Assembly: GCF_039645565.1 (NCBI RefSeq)
Contig: NZ_CP147914.1
Location: 2,229,573-2,293,572, forward strand
Length of the DNA stretch: 64,000 bases
Source: Sulfurimonas sp. HSL1-2
GTDB lineage: Bacteria; Campylobacterota; Campylobacteria; Campylobacterales; Sulfurimonadaceae
Direction of reading: 5' to 3'
This document shows positions 34,769 through 42,813 of the stretch, one piece after another (the first letter of the stretch is position 1; each line of letters begins with the position of its first letter). The notes under the pieces were generated by a model. It searched no databases. It was not told where the DNA came from and saw nothing but the letters and a program-made list of their open reading frames with translations. The position numbers were made by a program, and so were the translations under genes.

Positions 34769-35635
34769 TCATTTTTTGGCCTGCTCTCTTTGTTCAAGGT
34801 CTCTACCTTCTAACAGATACCATAATAAAGATGAAGGATATTTTCCCGCTTCGAAACCTTTATATGTCAGTTTGAACATTGGGGCATCACTTTCATCCAC
34901 AAGTTTTTTGTGCTCTTCGCTCAACGGAGTCAGTAGCCCAGCAAACTGCAGCGCGTGCGGACCATCAGCACTTATTTTTTTTGTTTTTTGCCAAATAATT
35001 CTGCTTTCTGCATCATTGGAGATCAACCTCTCAAACAAGAAATGCATTACAGCATAAGGGTAAATTTTAAAGACCTTCGTAAACAGTGGCAAAAACCAAT
35101 ACTTTGTTCGTTGGCAATCACCATTGAGATGAAGGCCGACCCTTTTAACCAGTTTTTGTCTATACCTGCCAGGTTTCGGAAAAGTGTTTCTATCCCAAAA
35201 TTCATGTAATAACCTATGCCATTTGGAAATAATCCTATTGTGCTTTTCTGCAGCCAAAAACCAGTTTGAAAGCAATCGCCCAGGCCCTGGTCTGTCAAAT
35301 GCAAAGAAACCTGTTCCGGACACTCCATTAAGCCAAGAGTCCAAAGGCTTCATGCAATACGTCGTTGCATCAGCCCAAACTCCACCATAGGCATCAAGCA
35401 GCTTCAAACGGATGAGATCAGATTTGTGTGCCAAAAGAAGAGAAGAGATCTTTTCTTCCGGAAGATCCAGTTGGACGTATTCAGTCAAACTGGTTTCATC
35501 CAAGAGTCTAATGTCCCATTCTGGGTTGAGCCTTTTCCATGATTCAACACATTTTTTGACAACCAACGGTGCATTTTCGAACCCTTGTTCCCAGTACATC
35601 CAGATAGTTTGCGGAATAGTAAATTGATTATCCAT
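34769..35635 (-). CDS. Capsular-polysaccharide-synthesis (Caps_synth/GT32-like) glycosyltransferase
   Basis: A 288-residue protein of the Caps_synth type. The opening TIPQTIWMYWEQGFENAPLV and the CVESWKRLNPEWDIRLLDE stretch (about 28-46) are the family hallmark. LLLAHKSDLIRLKLLDAYGG followed by VWADATTYC (about 86-94) supplies the DxD-like nucleotide-sugar site of a GT-A fold. Such proteins add a sugar during capsule or O-antigen synthesis. The decayed gene at 36567-36873 is a paralogue of this one: its two remaining segments align to residues 7-48 and about 150-195 here. Confidence 0.88.
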   Translation of the reverse strand: MDNQFTIPQTIWMYWEQGFENAPLVVKKCVESWKRLNPEWDIRLLDETSLTEYVQLDLPEEKISSLLLAHKSDLIRLKLLDAYGGVWADATTYCMKPLDSWLNGVSGTGFFAFDRPGPGRLLSNWFLAAEKHNRIISKWHRLLHEFWDRNTFPKPGRYRQKLVKRVGLHLNGDCQRTKYWFLPLFTKVFKIYPYAVMHFLFERLISNDAESRIIWQKTKKISADGPHALQFAGLLTPLSEEHKKLVDESDAPMFKLTYKGFEAGKYPSSLLWYLLEGRDLEQREQAKK

Positions 35636-35718
35636 TAAAACTCTTTTAATGAAATGGGATATTTATTGAATCTTTTGTCTATAAACATTTTTAAGCTTCC
35701 AAAGTAATCGAGTTTTCT

Positions 35719-36522
35719 CTACTTAAAACAACATCTAAAATACTGTAAATATTTCCAATTTTTGTTAACTTTTTGGAATTTTTCCACAGCTGTATCTGAA
35801 ATGTTATTTAGATATTCTTGTTCTCTTTTTTGAACTTCTTGAAATAAAATCATATCAAGCCAGTTCACTGCTTCAATATCTTTTCGAGTTTTTGGAGAGA
35901 GTTTATCCTTTGACACTTTCGAAGAGGCATTAAGCCAAATATAATAAGGCTTTTTTCTCCAGGACAGCTCAGAATAAAGAAATAAAAGGGCACTATCAAA
36001 ATTATCCGTAGTGAATACATAATTAATGCTATTGAGCCTATCAAACAATTCTGCTATTAATTCATCTTTATCGACTTTATTTAAATCAAGTTCAAGATTC
36101 TCTGGATTAAATAGTGGTAATCGCTCCAATAGATGTCTGCTTTGTATGTTGTCATAATATTCTTCCTTTTGGAATAACAACCATTCATCCATACTCATAT
36201 TCAAAGCCACATCATGAAATCTATTCAACTGCTGCTTTCTAACATATGTATAGTTAGAAACGAACCATTTAACAGGATCACGAAAAAAACTGAAAAATGT
36301 AAGATCTTGATCTTTCAGAGCTGGATGTTTGCGCATTGAAAAAGTCAAATGCCCTTGAACACAGTCAAATTCTCTCATTGATTCTGCATCCATTTCAACA
36401 AGTTTTTGTAAGGTTTTCTCCTTATCACGCCCATTGATTGTAAATATTTTTTCATACTGTTGTTCTAAAATTCCATAGAGAGTCGTTCCCGCTGTTTTTG
36501 GAATGTGAAAAAAGACTACCAT
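35719..36522 (-). CDS. Sulfotransferase-family protein 2
   Basis: A 267-residue protein starting VVFFHIPKTAGTTLYGIL; HIPKTAGTT (residues 6-14) is the PAPS 5'-phosphosulfate loop of the heparan-sulfate-2-O-sulfotransferase-like (Sulfotransfer_2) group. FFSFFRDPVKWFVSNY (about 73-88) fits the 3'-phosphate-binding serine/arginine motif. It belongs to a different branch from the sulfotransferase-like genes on either side. AAGGA lies 7 nt before the ATG. Sulfation of a glycan hydroxyl is the expected reaction; the acceptor is unknown. The base composition is AT-rich. Confidence 0.88.
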   Translation of the reverse strand: MVVFFHIPKTAGTTLYGILEQQYEKIFTINGRDKEKTLQKLVEMDAESMREFDCVQGHLTFSMRKHPALKDQDLTFFSFFRDPVKWFVSNYTYVRKQQLNRFHDVALNMSMDEWLLFQKEEYYDNIQSRHLLERLPLFNPENLELDLNKVDKDELIAELFDRLNSINYVFTTDNFDSALLFLYSELSWRKKPYYIWLNASSKVSKDKLSPKTRKDIEAVNWLDMILFQEVQKREQEYLNNISDTAVEKFQKVNKNWKYLQYFRCCFK

Positions 36523-36566
36523 GATCTTGTCCTTCTATTTAAAAATAAAAAAATTTCATCTATCTT

Positions 36567-36873
36567 CTATTGCATTAATGGATTAGAATAAATTTTGAAA
36601 ACCTTATTAAACAGGAATGTAGCCCAAAATTTTGTTCTTTGACAGCAACCATTTAAAGAAATCGATTTGCTCAACTGCTTTTTGTCTAAATCGGCCAGGC
36701 CTCAATAAACTGTTTTTATCCAAAAGCTTAATGTCCCAAATCGGATTCCATTTTCGCCAGGATTGAATATAATTTTGGACAATCAAAAGGAAGTTCCCAA
36801 ATCCTTGCTCCCTATATGTCCAAATAATCTTAGGAATGCGTTCTTCTTTAATACTCAAATCTACCCTTTCCAA
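36567..36873 (-). pseudogene. Decayed Caps_synth glycosyltransferase (internal deletion and frameshift)
   Basis: The open frame 36607-36873 gives 88 residues. Residues 13-52 (IPKIIWTYREQGFG... to LLDKNS) match the N-terminus of the intact gene at 34769-35635, then the sequence jumps directly to LRPGRFRQKAVEQI, which matches PGRYRQKLVKRV about 100 residues later in that protein. Past that point the homology moves to another frame: reading on from about 36648 gives NGCCQRTKFWATFLFNKVFKIYSN, matching NGDCQRTKYWFLPLFTKVFKIYPY, before a stop at 36567. So one internal deletion of about 100 codons and one frameshift have destroyed this paralogue. A functional short protein is unlikely. Confidence 0.82.
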
Positions 36874-36897
36874 GTATCATTTTAACGGTTGGCAACT

Positions 36898-37887
36898 TTA
36901 ATCAGGAATTTCATCTATCTTTAAACTGGTGACGCGCGTATGAAATCCTCTTGGTGTCAAAACTATCGCTTTAACGTATTTCAAGGTAGACAAGAACTGA
37001 AAAGCTTCTCGTCCATATTTTTTGCCTTTGAAAAGTGAAAATAATAATAAAAGCAAACTTTTAATCGTTCTGAAAAAAACGTATATTCCAAGAAAATAAT
37101 TGCCCTGTTTTTTCAGATACAGCATATAAGAAACTATCGATTGCTTGGACATGAGACCGTATTTGTCCGTTTTGCCGGAAAAATGGACCAGGCCGACTTT
37201 CGGATAAACCATGCTTTTATATTTTTTGTAAAACCTGTTCCTGAACAATTCAATATCTTCCGCATACATGAAAAAGTCGGGATCAAATCCGCCCACGTCA
37301 AAAAAAGCAGAACGGCGCATCATCACAAAAGGCCCATGAAAACCGCCCACTTCGAACGGTTCGCTCTTTTTTATGAGTTCTTCCAACTCCCCCGACCTGT
37401 CTTTGGAAATCAGTTGTTTTACTCTGTACGGCAAAAGGCCCCTGACCATAAATTTCAGGAACCTCATTTTCGCAATACCCTTCTGCATAAAAAAAGTATG
37501 TTGCCGCGTCCCGTCATCATTGTTAATCAAGCAGCTTAGTGCGCCGACGTCATCCGGCAATGTTTGGAAATAACCATACAACTCATCCAAAATGTTTCCC
37601 TGCACCAATTCCATATCGGGATTTACCATGCAAAAATAATCATATTGGGAATTTTCAACGCCTTTGTTTATAGCGCGTCCGAATCCTTCGTTTCCATGAT
37701 TGTTTATAATTTTAATATTGTATTCATGCTGATATTCATCCGTCCACTGAAATGCGGGAATACTGTTACTGACAATAACGATTTCAAGGTTCTTCAACTG
37801 CACGTTCGACAAAACGCTATCGACCAACTTTTCGATATACGTTTCACAAAAATAATTGACAATAATAAGAGATAGTCCTTTTTTCAT
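36898..37887 (-). CDS. Family 2 glycosyltransferase (rhamnosyltransferase-like)
   Basis: A 329-residue GT-A inverting transferase. It opens GLSLIIVNYFCETYIEKLV, has NHGNEGFGRAINKGVE near 63-78 and the DxD-type YFCMVNPDMELV near 84-95, followed by GGFHGPFVMMRRSAFFDVGGFDPDFFMYAEDIELF (about 182-216), the signature of WbbL-like rhamnosyltransferases. With rmlABCD in the same cluster, use of dTDP-rhamnose is a reasonable inference, though other dTDP- or UDP-sugars fit the fold. The C-terminal region is basic and hydrophobic, suggesting membrane association. Confidence 0.88.
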   Translation of the reverse strand: MKKGLSLIIVNYFCETYIEKLVDSVLSNVQLKNLEIVIVSNSIPAFQWTDEYQHEYNIKIINNHGNEGFGRAINKGVENSQYDYFCMVNPDMELVQGNILDELYGYFQTLPDDVGALSCLINNDDGTRQHTFFMQKGIAKMRFLKFMVRGLLPYRVKQLISKDRSGELEELIKKSEPFEVGGFHGPFVMMRRSAFFDVGGFDPDFFMYAEDIELFRNRFYKKYKSMVYPKVGLVHFSGKTDKYGLMSKQSIVSYMLYLKKQGNYFLGIYVFFRTIKSLLLLLFSLFKGKKYGREAFQFLSTLKYVKAIVLTPRGFHTRVTSLKIDEIPD

Positions 37888-37890
37888 CCG

Positions 37891-38724
37891 CTATAGATTC
37901 TCCTCCGTCTTTTGTAATTTCACTTTCTTTAAGACCTTACCCGTACGATCAACTAGATCTATGTCTTCTTTATAGTAATTTGAGACAAAATCCAGCACGT
38001 AATTACTTTGGAAAATATCCTTGAACCTCTTATCGCGCGGTACATATACAAAAGACCTAATATACTGTTTTACCTCTTCAGAAAAATGTTTGGTAACCAT
38101 ATCAGACAGAGGTCTGACGAAATCAAGTGTAGTTTTCAATGCTTGATTTTTAACAACGACCATTTCATTGATTTTGTCATCATTTTTGTGGAATAGAATA
38201 TCCAAACCAGTGTTTTGTTTAAATACTTCTTGACAGGTATGGAGATCGTCTATTAAGAATAAAGAATCAATGATTTTTTCTTCTTCGAAATAAATGTAAT
38301 CTTTCTGTTTTTGAAAATGTATATATTCTGCAGGCAACTGCTTTTGATCTCCATACTGACTGAGATAACTTATTGCCTTATCAAGACTTCGTGTGATTTC
38401 TTTTCTTTTTAAATTATATATCCGTTTTTTCTCATACATCAAAACATGTTGAGAAAATGAGGATGGAAAACGTTTATATGGGTCTCTAACTATTACAAAT
38501 GACCAATAGTTTTTTATCTTGGCATATTCTTCCGGAAAATATTGTTGCAAAGTACTTAGAGGTAAATGAACATAATCAAGCAACCCCAGGTCTTGATGAT
38601 AAGCGACTCGCTTTGTGAACATGCCATTAGTATCATCATAAGCAATTAATTTATCTCGGACATAACTACCTGCACATTTTGGTATGTGCACAAAAACAAA
38701 CTTATACTTGTCACTTATTATCAT
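37891..38724 (-). CDS. Sulfotransferase-family protein 3
   Basis: A 277-residue protein with FVFVHIPKCAGSYVRDKL; HIPKCAGSY (residues 13-21) is the PAPS loop of the Sulfotransfer_2 group. SFVIVRDPYKRFPSSFSQHVL (about 74-94) carries the arginine and serine expected to bind the 3'-phosphate. The C-terminal third (QSNYVLDFVSNYYKEDIDLV) matches the end of carbohydrate sulfotransferases, where NxYxxDxxLF is typical. It differs clearly from the other two sulfotransferase genes, so three distinct acceptors or positions may be sulfated. It lies 3 bp upstream of the glycosyltransferase gene on the same strand. Confidence 0.88.
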   Translation of the reverse strand: MIISDKYKFVFVHIPKCAGSYVRDKLIAYDDTNGMFTKRVAYHQDLGLLDYVHLPLSTLQQYFPEEYAKIKNYWSFVIVRDPYKRFPSSFSQHVLMYEKKRIYNLKRKEITRSLDKAISYLSQYGDQKQLPAEYIHFQKQKDYIYFEEEKIIDSLFLIDDLHTCQEVFKQNTGLDILFHKNDDKINEMVVVKNQALKTTLDFVRPLSDMVTKHFSEEVKQYIRSFVYVPRDKRFKDIFQSNYVLDFVSNYYKEDIDLVDRTGKVLKKVKLQKTEENL

Positions 38725-38730
38725 TATGAA

Positions 38731-39834
38731 TCACTTCCTTCCCTCTGTATTTTTCTTCAATAAATTATATTTTGAAATTGGACCTTCTAAAAAGACAAAT
38801 GAAACGTACGCAGCGAGAGTAGCTGCCAACAGAACTATCCACGCACTTAAATATGAATTCATCTTTAATCTGAGAATAATCTCTATGAAAACTGGATGAA
38901 ACAAATAAAGGCTAAAGCTCAAAGCTCCAAAAAAACGCAAAATCGGCAATGTAAAAAACTGCTGCAACATTCCTTTCACATTGACAGATGAAAGTAAAAC
39001 CAGGGACCAAAACAATGCATATAAAATAAATTGTTTATGAAAATAATTGCTTGGCACAGGGTTTACAATTGCCGAATAAATCAGTGGCGTCATGACAACA
39101 ATACCAACTACTCCTAAATATCCCAAATATTTCATAATTTTTTCGAATGCTTTATTGACTTGTCTTCTCTGCATATAATTTTGAATTACGGCGAGAAAAA
39201 CGCCTAAAACAAATATTGGCATATATGGCAACAATCTTATATCGTTTACTTCAGATGCACTTTGCGGTGATATTACTTGAGTCATTGACAAGATTAATAA
39301 AAAAAATAATGTAGTAACAAATAATCCGTACTTTTCTATCAAAACGATCACAAACACAAAAATTGGAAGTACAAAATAAAATTTGAACTCTACAGCGATA
39401 CTCCAAGTCACACCTTTGCCAGCGGACAAAAACATTTGTTGAAAAAAGCCTTGCCAGTCTAAACTAAAAGGAATTCCTACACCATGTTTACCAAAAAATA
39501 CAGTGATACCCCATGTACTTAGTAAACCAACTGCCAAATAGATAGTGTAAAGTGGATAAATACGTAAGACCCTTCTCTGCCAGTAGTGGAGCATAACTGG
39601 CAAAGTAAAAATCTGCTTGCCTTTATCTAATAATTGCAATGTGAGCAAGAAAGAGCTTAGCAAAAAAAACAAGTATACCCCCGATTTACCAATACCACTG
39701 AAATTCAAATAGGGGAAAAAGAATAGCCCATAATTGCTCGTATGGCTCAAAACAACGATCAAAACTGCAAAGCCACGGAGACCGTCCAAAGAGTCCATTT
39801 GAAATTTTCGATCTGATATTTCTCTATGTATCAT
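38731..39834 (-). CDS. OafA-type acyltransferase family 3 protein
   Basis: A 367-residue membrane acyltransferase. The first segment SLDGLRGFAVLIVVLSHTSNYG holds the conserved arginine and histidine. Also typical are SGVYLFFLLSSFLLTLQLL (about 51-69), the RRVLRIYPLY loop (about 87-96) and VTWSIAVEFKFYFVLPI (about 145-161). OafA-like proteins O-acetylate surface polysaccharides using cytoplasmic acyl-CoA. It is one of two AT3 genes in the cluster; they differ strongly in sequence and so probably modify different positions. It lies immediately upstream of sulfotransferase 3, with a 6-bp gap. Confidence 0.9.
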   Translation of the reverse strand: MIHREISDRKFQMDSLDGLRGFAVLIVVLSHTSNYGLFFFPYLNFSGIGKSGVYLFFLLSSFLLTLQLLDKGKQIFTLPVMLHYWQRRVLRIYPLYTIYLAVGLLSTWGITVFFGKHGVGIPFSLDWQGFFQQMFLSAGKGVTWSIAVEFKFYFVLPIFVFVIVLIEKYGLFVTTLFFLLILSMTQVISPQSASEVNDIRLLPYMPIFVLGVFLAVIQNYMQRRQVNKAFEKIMKYLGYLGVVGIVVMTPLIYSAIVNPVPSNYFHKQFILYALFWSLVLLSSVNVKGMLQQFFTLPILRFFGALSFSLYLFHPVFIEIILRLKMNSYLSAWIVLLAATLAAYVSFVFLEGPISKYNLLKKNTEGRK

Positions 39835-39876
39835 CGTGTATACCCTTACATGTGTCTACGAAATATCTATCGACAT

Positions 39877-41655
39877 TCAAATGGACTCTGTTGTTGAACT
39901 ACAGACCTGTATATAAGATCCGTATTCGACAACTTGCCCTTCCGACAATCTGCAGACCGAGTTGCAACCTTTTAATGTGCTCAAACGATGTGCGATCATA
40001 ATAATTGTCACTTCATTACCAAGAGATTCTATGGCTTCAATAACGACAGCTTCAGTTTTACTGTCAAGAGCACTGGTGGCTTCATCAAAGACAATCACGG
40101 GTGTCTTCTTATATAAAGCACGGGCGATTCCTATACGCTGACGCTGGCCTCCGGAGAGCTGTACCCCTCGCTCACCAACATAGGTATCGTAACCATTAGG
40201 AAGTTTTTCAATAAAATGATCTAGATGTGCCTGCCTGGCAGCTTCTCTGACTCTTTCAAGATCAATTCGATCTTTTGAAATACCAAATGCGATATTTTCT
40301 TCAATTGTTGCGTCAGACAAATAAATGCTTTGAGGAACATGGGCGACTTGTTTTTGCCAACTTTGTGAATTATTTTCGTCTACAACAACATTGTCTATTA
40401 CCAGCTGCCCATCAGAAGGTTTAAGTAATCCCATCACTATATCGAGCAATGTACTCTTTCCGCAGCCTGTAGGACCAATAATTCCCACACGCGAACCTTT
40501 CGGTATAGTGATCGTCACATTGTTGAGGGTCTTTATTTTTGATCCTGCATATCTGAAACTTATATTTTTCAGTTCAACTTTTTTATTAAATTCAATTGGA
40601 TTAGACGTGGGCTCACTGATATTCTTTGTTTCCGGTACAATATCCAAATAAGACACGACGTCGTTTATGACAGCCTGATTACCTATAACAAGTGACCAAG
40701 AGTAATAGACTTGCTGTAATGAAGGTAAGAGACGTTGTGCACCCAGAGCTAATGCACCTAGAATAGGTAATGCCTCTTTCCCTTGCATTTGTATGTTATA
40801 AGCCAAGCCTGCTATCAATATAATACCTGTAAGTTCCAATATCGATTTTGGAAGCTGGGACACGAAAGCATTATTACTCCCGGCCCACTGATTTTTTTTG
40901 ACATAAGCAGTGTAATTTTTTATGTATTCTTCCTGTGAATGATCCAATATAATATCTCTAATGCCTCCTATTCCTTCTTGGAGTTGTTTAATTGCGAGAG
41001 GTTGATTTATAGAGAGAATTTGACCATTACGTTTGAGTATGTTTTTTGAAATACTTCCAATCAGAAAATAACCACCTCCCAAAACCACAAAGGATACAAG
41101 AGCAACATCGCTATTAATAATCAACAGAGCCACAGCAACACTGATTATTGACAAAAGAGATGTTGTCATCATAAGTACCTGCATAATTGCAGCACTAATT
41201 ACTGCCCCAACTTTTTCAGTCACAATACTAATCAGTTTACTGCTATTTTCTGCTATATGAAACTCATAGGGTCGATATAGTGTGCGTCGATATATTTCAG
41301 AACGTAGGTCTAAAGCCATACTTGCCGCTAAACGAGTATTTACTCTAAGCAGAGTGACTCGAAGGCCTGTAGCAAAAACAGCAGCTGCAACAAAAGCAAT
41401 TGTCATAGGCAGCAAAAGTGCCTCAGCTGAATCAATTTTCATTTGCTGTATTGCCGGTTGCAGCCATTTATTGTCCATAACCATCTGTGGATCTGTCAAA
41501 GCACTCAAAAAAGGAACAACTGCACCCAGACTAATCATTTCTGCAAAAACAGACATAATCAGTAAAAAAATAAGTCCTGCAAACTGCCAACGCCGTTTGC
41601 CCCCAAGCAATGCCCATATATATATAATATTTGATAATGTATTTGATTTACTCAT
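39877..41655 (-). CDS. PglK/MsbA-like ABC flippase (fused permease and ATPase)
   Basis: A 592-residue half-transporter with a six-helix membrane domain (about 20-310) fused to an ATPase domain (about 350-590). The ATPase has Walker A IIGPTGCGKSTLLDIV near 381, signature VQLSGGQRQRIGIARALY near 490, and Walker B VIVFDEATSALDS. It most resembles the PglK type, which flips complete undecaprenyl-diphosphate-linked oligosaccharides in Campylobacter. No Wzx-type flippase is visible in the window, so this is the likely exporter of the cluster's lipid-linked unit. Lipid or peptide export by a related transporter remains an alternative. Confidence 0.88.
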   Translation of the reverse strand: MSKSNTLSNIIYIWALLGGKRRWQFAGLIFLLIMSVFAEMISLGAVVPFLSALTDPQMVMDNKWLQPAIQQMKIDSAEALLLPMTIAFVAAAVFATGLRVTLLRVNTRLAASMALDLRSEIYRRTLYRPYEFHIAENSSKLISIVTEKVGAVISAAIMQVLMMTTSLLSIISVAVALLIINSDVALVSFVVLGGGYFLIGSISKNILKRNGQILSINQPLAIKQLQEGIGGIRDIILDHSQEEYIKNYTAYVKKNQWAGSNNAFVSQLPKSILELTGIILIAGLAYNIQMQGKEALPILGALALGAQRLLPSLQQVYYSWSLVIGNQAVINDVVSYLDIVPETKNISEPTSNPIEFNKKVELKNISFRYAGSKIKTLNNVTITIPKGSRVGIIGPTGCGKSTLLDIVMGLLKPSDGQLVIDNVVVDENNSQSWQKQVAHVPQSIYLSDATIEENIAFGISKDRIDLERVREAARQAHLDHFIEKLPNGYDTYVGERGVQLSGGQRQRIGIARALYKKTPVIVFDEATSALDSKTEAVVIEAIESLGNEVTIIMIAHRLSTLKGCNSVCRLSEGQVVEYGSYIQVCSSTTESI

Positions 41656-41783
41656 TAATTATTATACTTCCTTAGATACCACTGTAGTGTCTTCACGATC
41701 CCACTCTCAAAGTTTTCACACCCCAGGGTGGTCTCTCTTGCTTCGTAATTCACTTTCTCCGCCTTTGTGGCAAACTTATTCAT
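41655..41783 (-). pseudogene. C-terminal scrap of an RmlB-like dehydratase
   Basis: A 42-codon open frame directly after rmlB (ATG one base past its stop). Its end, CENFESGIVKTLQWYLRKYNN, aligns with the end of the intact RmlB next door, ETFESGIIKTVSWYLEKYRD. The DNA of the two tails differs at many positions, so this is not a fresh duplication; it looks like the leftover 3' end of another rmlB-type gene lost during cassette exchange. It may be translated by re-initiation, but a function is unlikely. Its stop overlaps the ATG of the flippase gene by one base. Confidence 0.65.
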
Positions 41784-41784
41784 C

Positions 41785-42813
41785 TTAATCTCTATACTTT
41801 TCAAGATACCATGAAACCGTTTTAATAATACCTGACTCAAAAGTCTCGTTTGCACACCAGCCCAGTTCCGTCTCGATCTTCGTCGCGTCTATCGCGTAAC
41901 GGCGGTCATGCCCCGCCCTGTCCTCGACATAATTGATCTGCGCTTTATAACTTCCGCCCTCTTTGGGTTTCAGCCCATCGAGGATTTCACACACCTTGTC
42001 GGCAATGTAGTTGTTCGTCCGTTCGTTTCGGCCGCCGATGTTGTAAACCTCGCCGCTGTTCCCCTTGTGATATGCCAGATCAATCCCGGTACAGTGATCA
42101 CGCACATAGAGCCAGTCGCGGATGTTCTTGCCATCACCGTAGATCGGGATGGCTTCCCCATGAAGTGCCTTGCGGATGATCGTCGGGATGAGCTTCTCGT
42201 CGTGCTGCTTCGGGCCATAGTTGTTCGAACAGTTGGTGATGACCGTATCCATGCCGTAGGTATGGTGGTAGCTGCGGACCACCATATCGCTTCCCGCCTT
42301 GGATGCGCTGTAGGGCGAGTTCGGAGCATATGGCGTCTCTTCGGTAAAGAGCCCCTCTTCTCCTAATGTGCCGTACACCTCATCGGTCGAGATGTGATGA
42401 AAACGGCACCCCTCGTAGCCTTTGTTGTAGACGAAGGGCTTATGCATCCACTTTTTATAGGCGACGTCGATCAGGGTAAAGGTCCCGTTGACGTTGGTCT
42501 CGATGAAAACGCCCGGGTTTTTGATGGAGTTATCCACGTGGCTCTCCGCTGCGAAATGGATAACGCCGCGGATATCAAAATCGTCGAAGATCTTCCCAAC
42601 CAGTTCGCGGTCGCATATGTTTCCCTCGATGAATGCATAACGTGGGTGTTCCTCAACTTCCTTGAGGTTCTCTGAGTTGCCTGCATAAGTCAGCAGATCG
42701 AGGTTGACCAGGTTGTACTCCGGATATTTCTCCAAGAAATAGGGAACGAAGTTGCTCCCGATGAAGCCTGCACACCCCGTGACCAGAATGGTTTTGTTGT
42801 TATTGTCAAACAT
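41785..42813 (-). CDS. rmlB: dTDP-glucose 4,6-dehydratase
   Basis: A short-chain dehydrogenase/reductase of about 342 residues that turns dTDP-glucose into dTDP-4-keto-6-deoxyglucose. The NAD-binding [16 protein letters not shown] is at the N-terminus; HFAAESHVDNSI near 85, HISTDEVYGTLG near 138 (Thr, Asp and Glu of the dehydratase site) and the catalytic YSASKAGSD near 167 are all present. ATG 42813 overlaps the stop of rmlD by one base (TAATG). It is the last of the four rml genes, in the order rmlA-C-D-B along transcription, so dTDP-L-rhamnose synthesis is complete in the window. Confidence 0.95.
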   Translation of the reverse strand: MFDNNNKTILVTGCAGFIGSNFVPYFLEKYPEYNLVNLDLLTYAGNSENLKEVEEHPRYAFIEGNICDRELVGKIFDDFDIRGVIHFAAESHVDNSIKNPGVFIETNVNGTFTLIDVAYKKWMHKPFVYNKGYEGCRFHHISTDEVYGTLGEEGLFTEETPYAPNSPYSASKAGSDMVVRSYHHTYGMDTVITNCSNNYGPKQHDEKLIPTIIRKALHGEAIPIYGDGKNIRDWLYVRDHCTGIDLAYHKGNSGEVYNIGGRNERTNNYIADKVCEILDGLKPKEGGSYKAQINYVEDRAGHDRRYAIDATKIETELGWCANETFESGIIKTVSWYLEKYRD

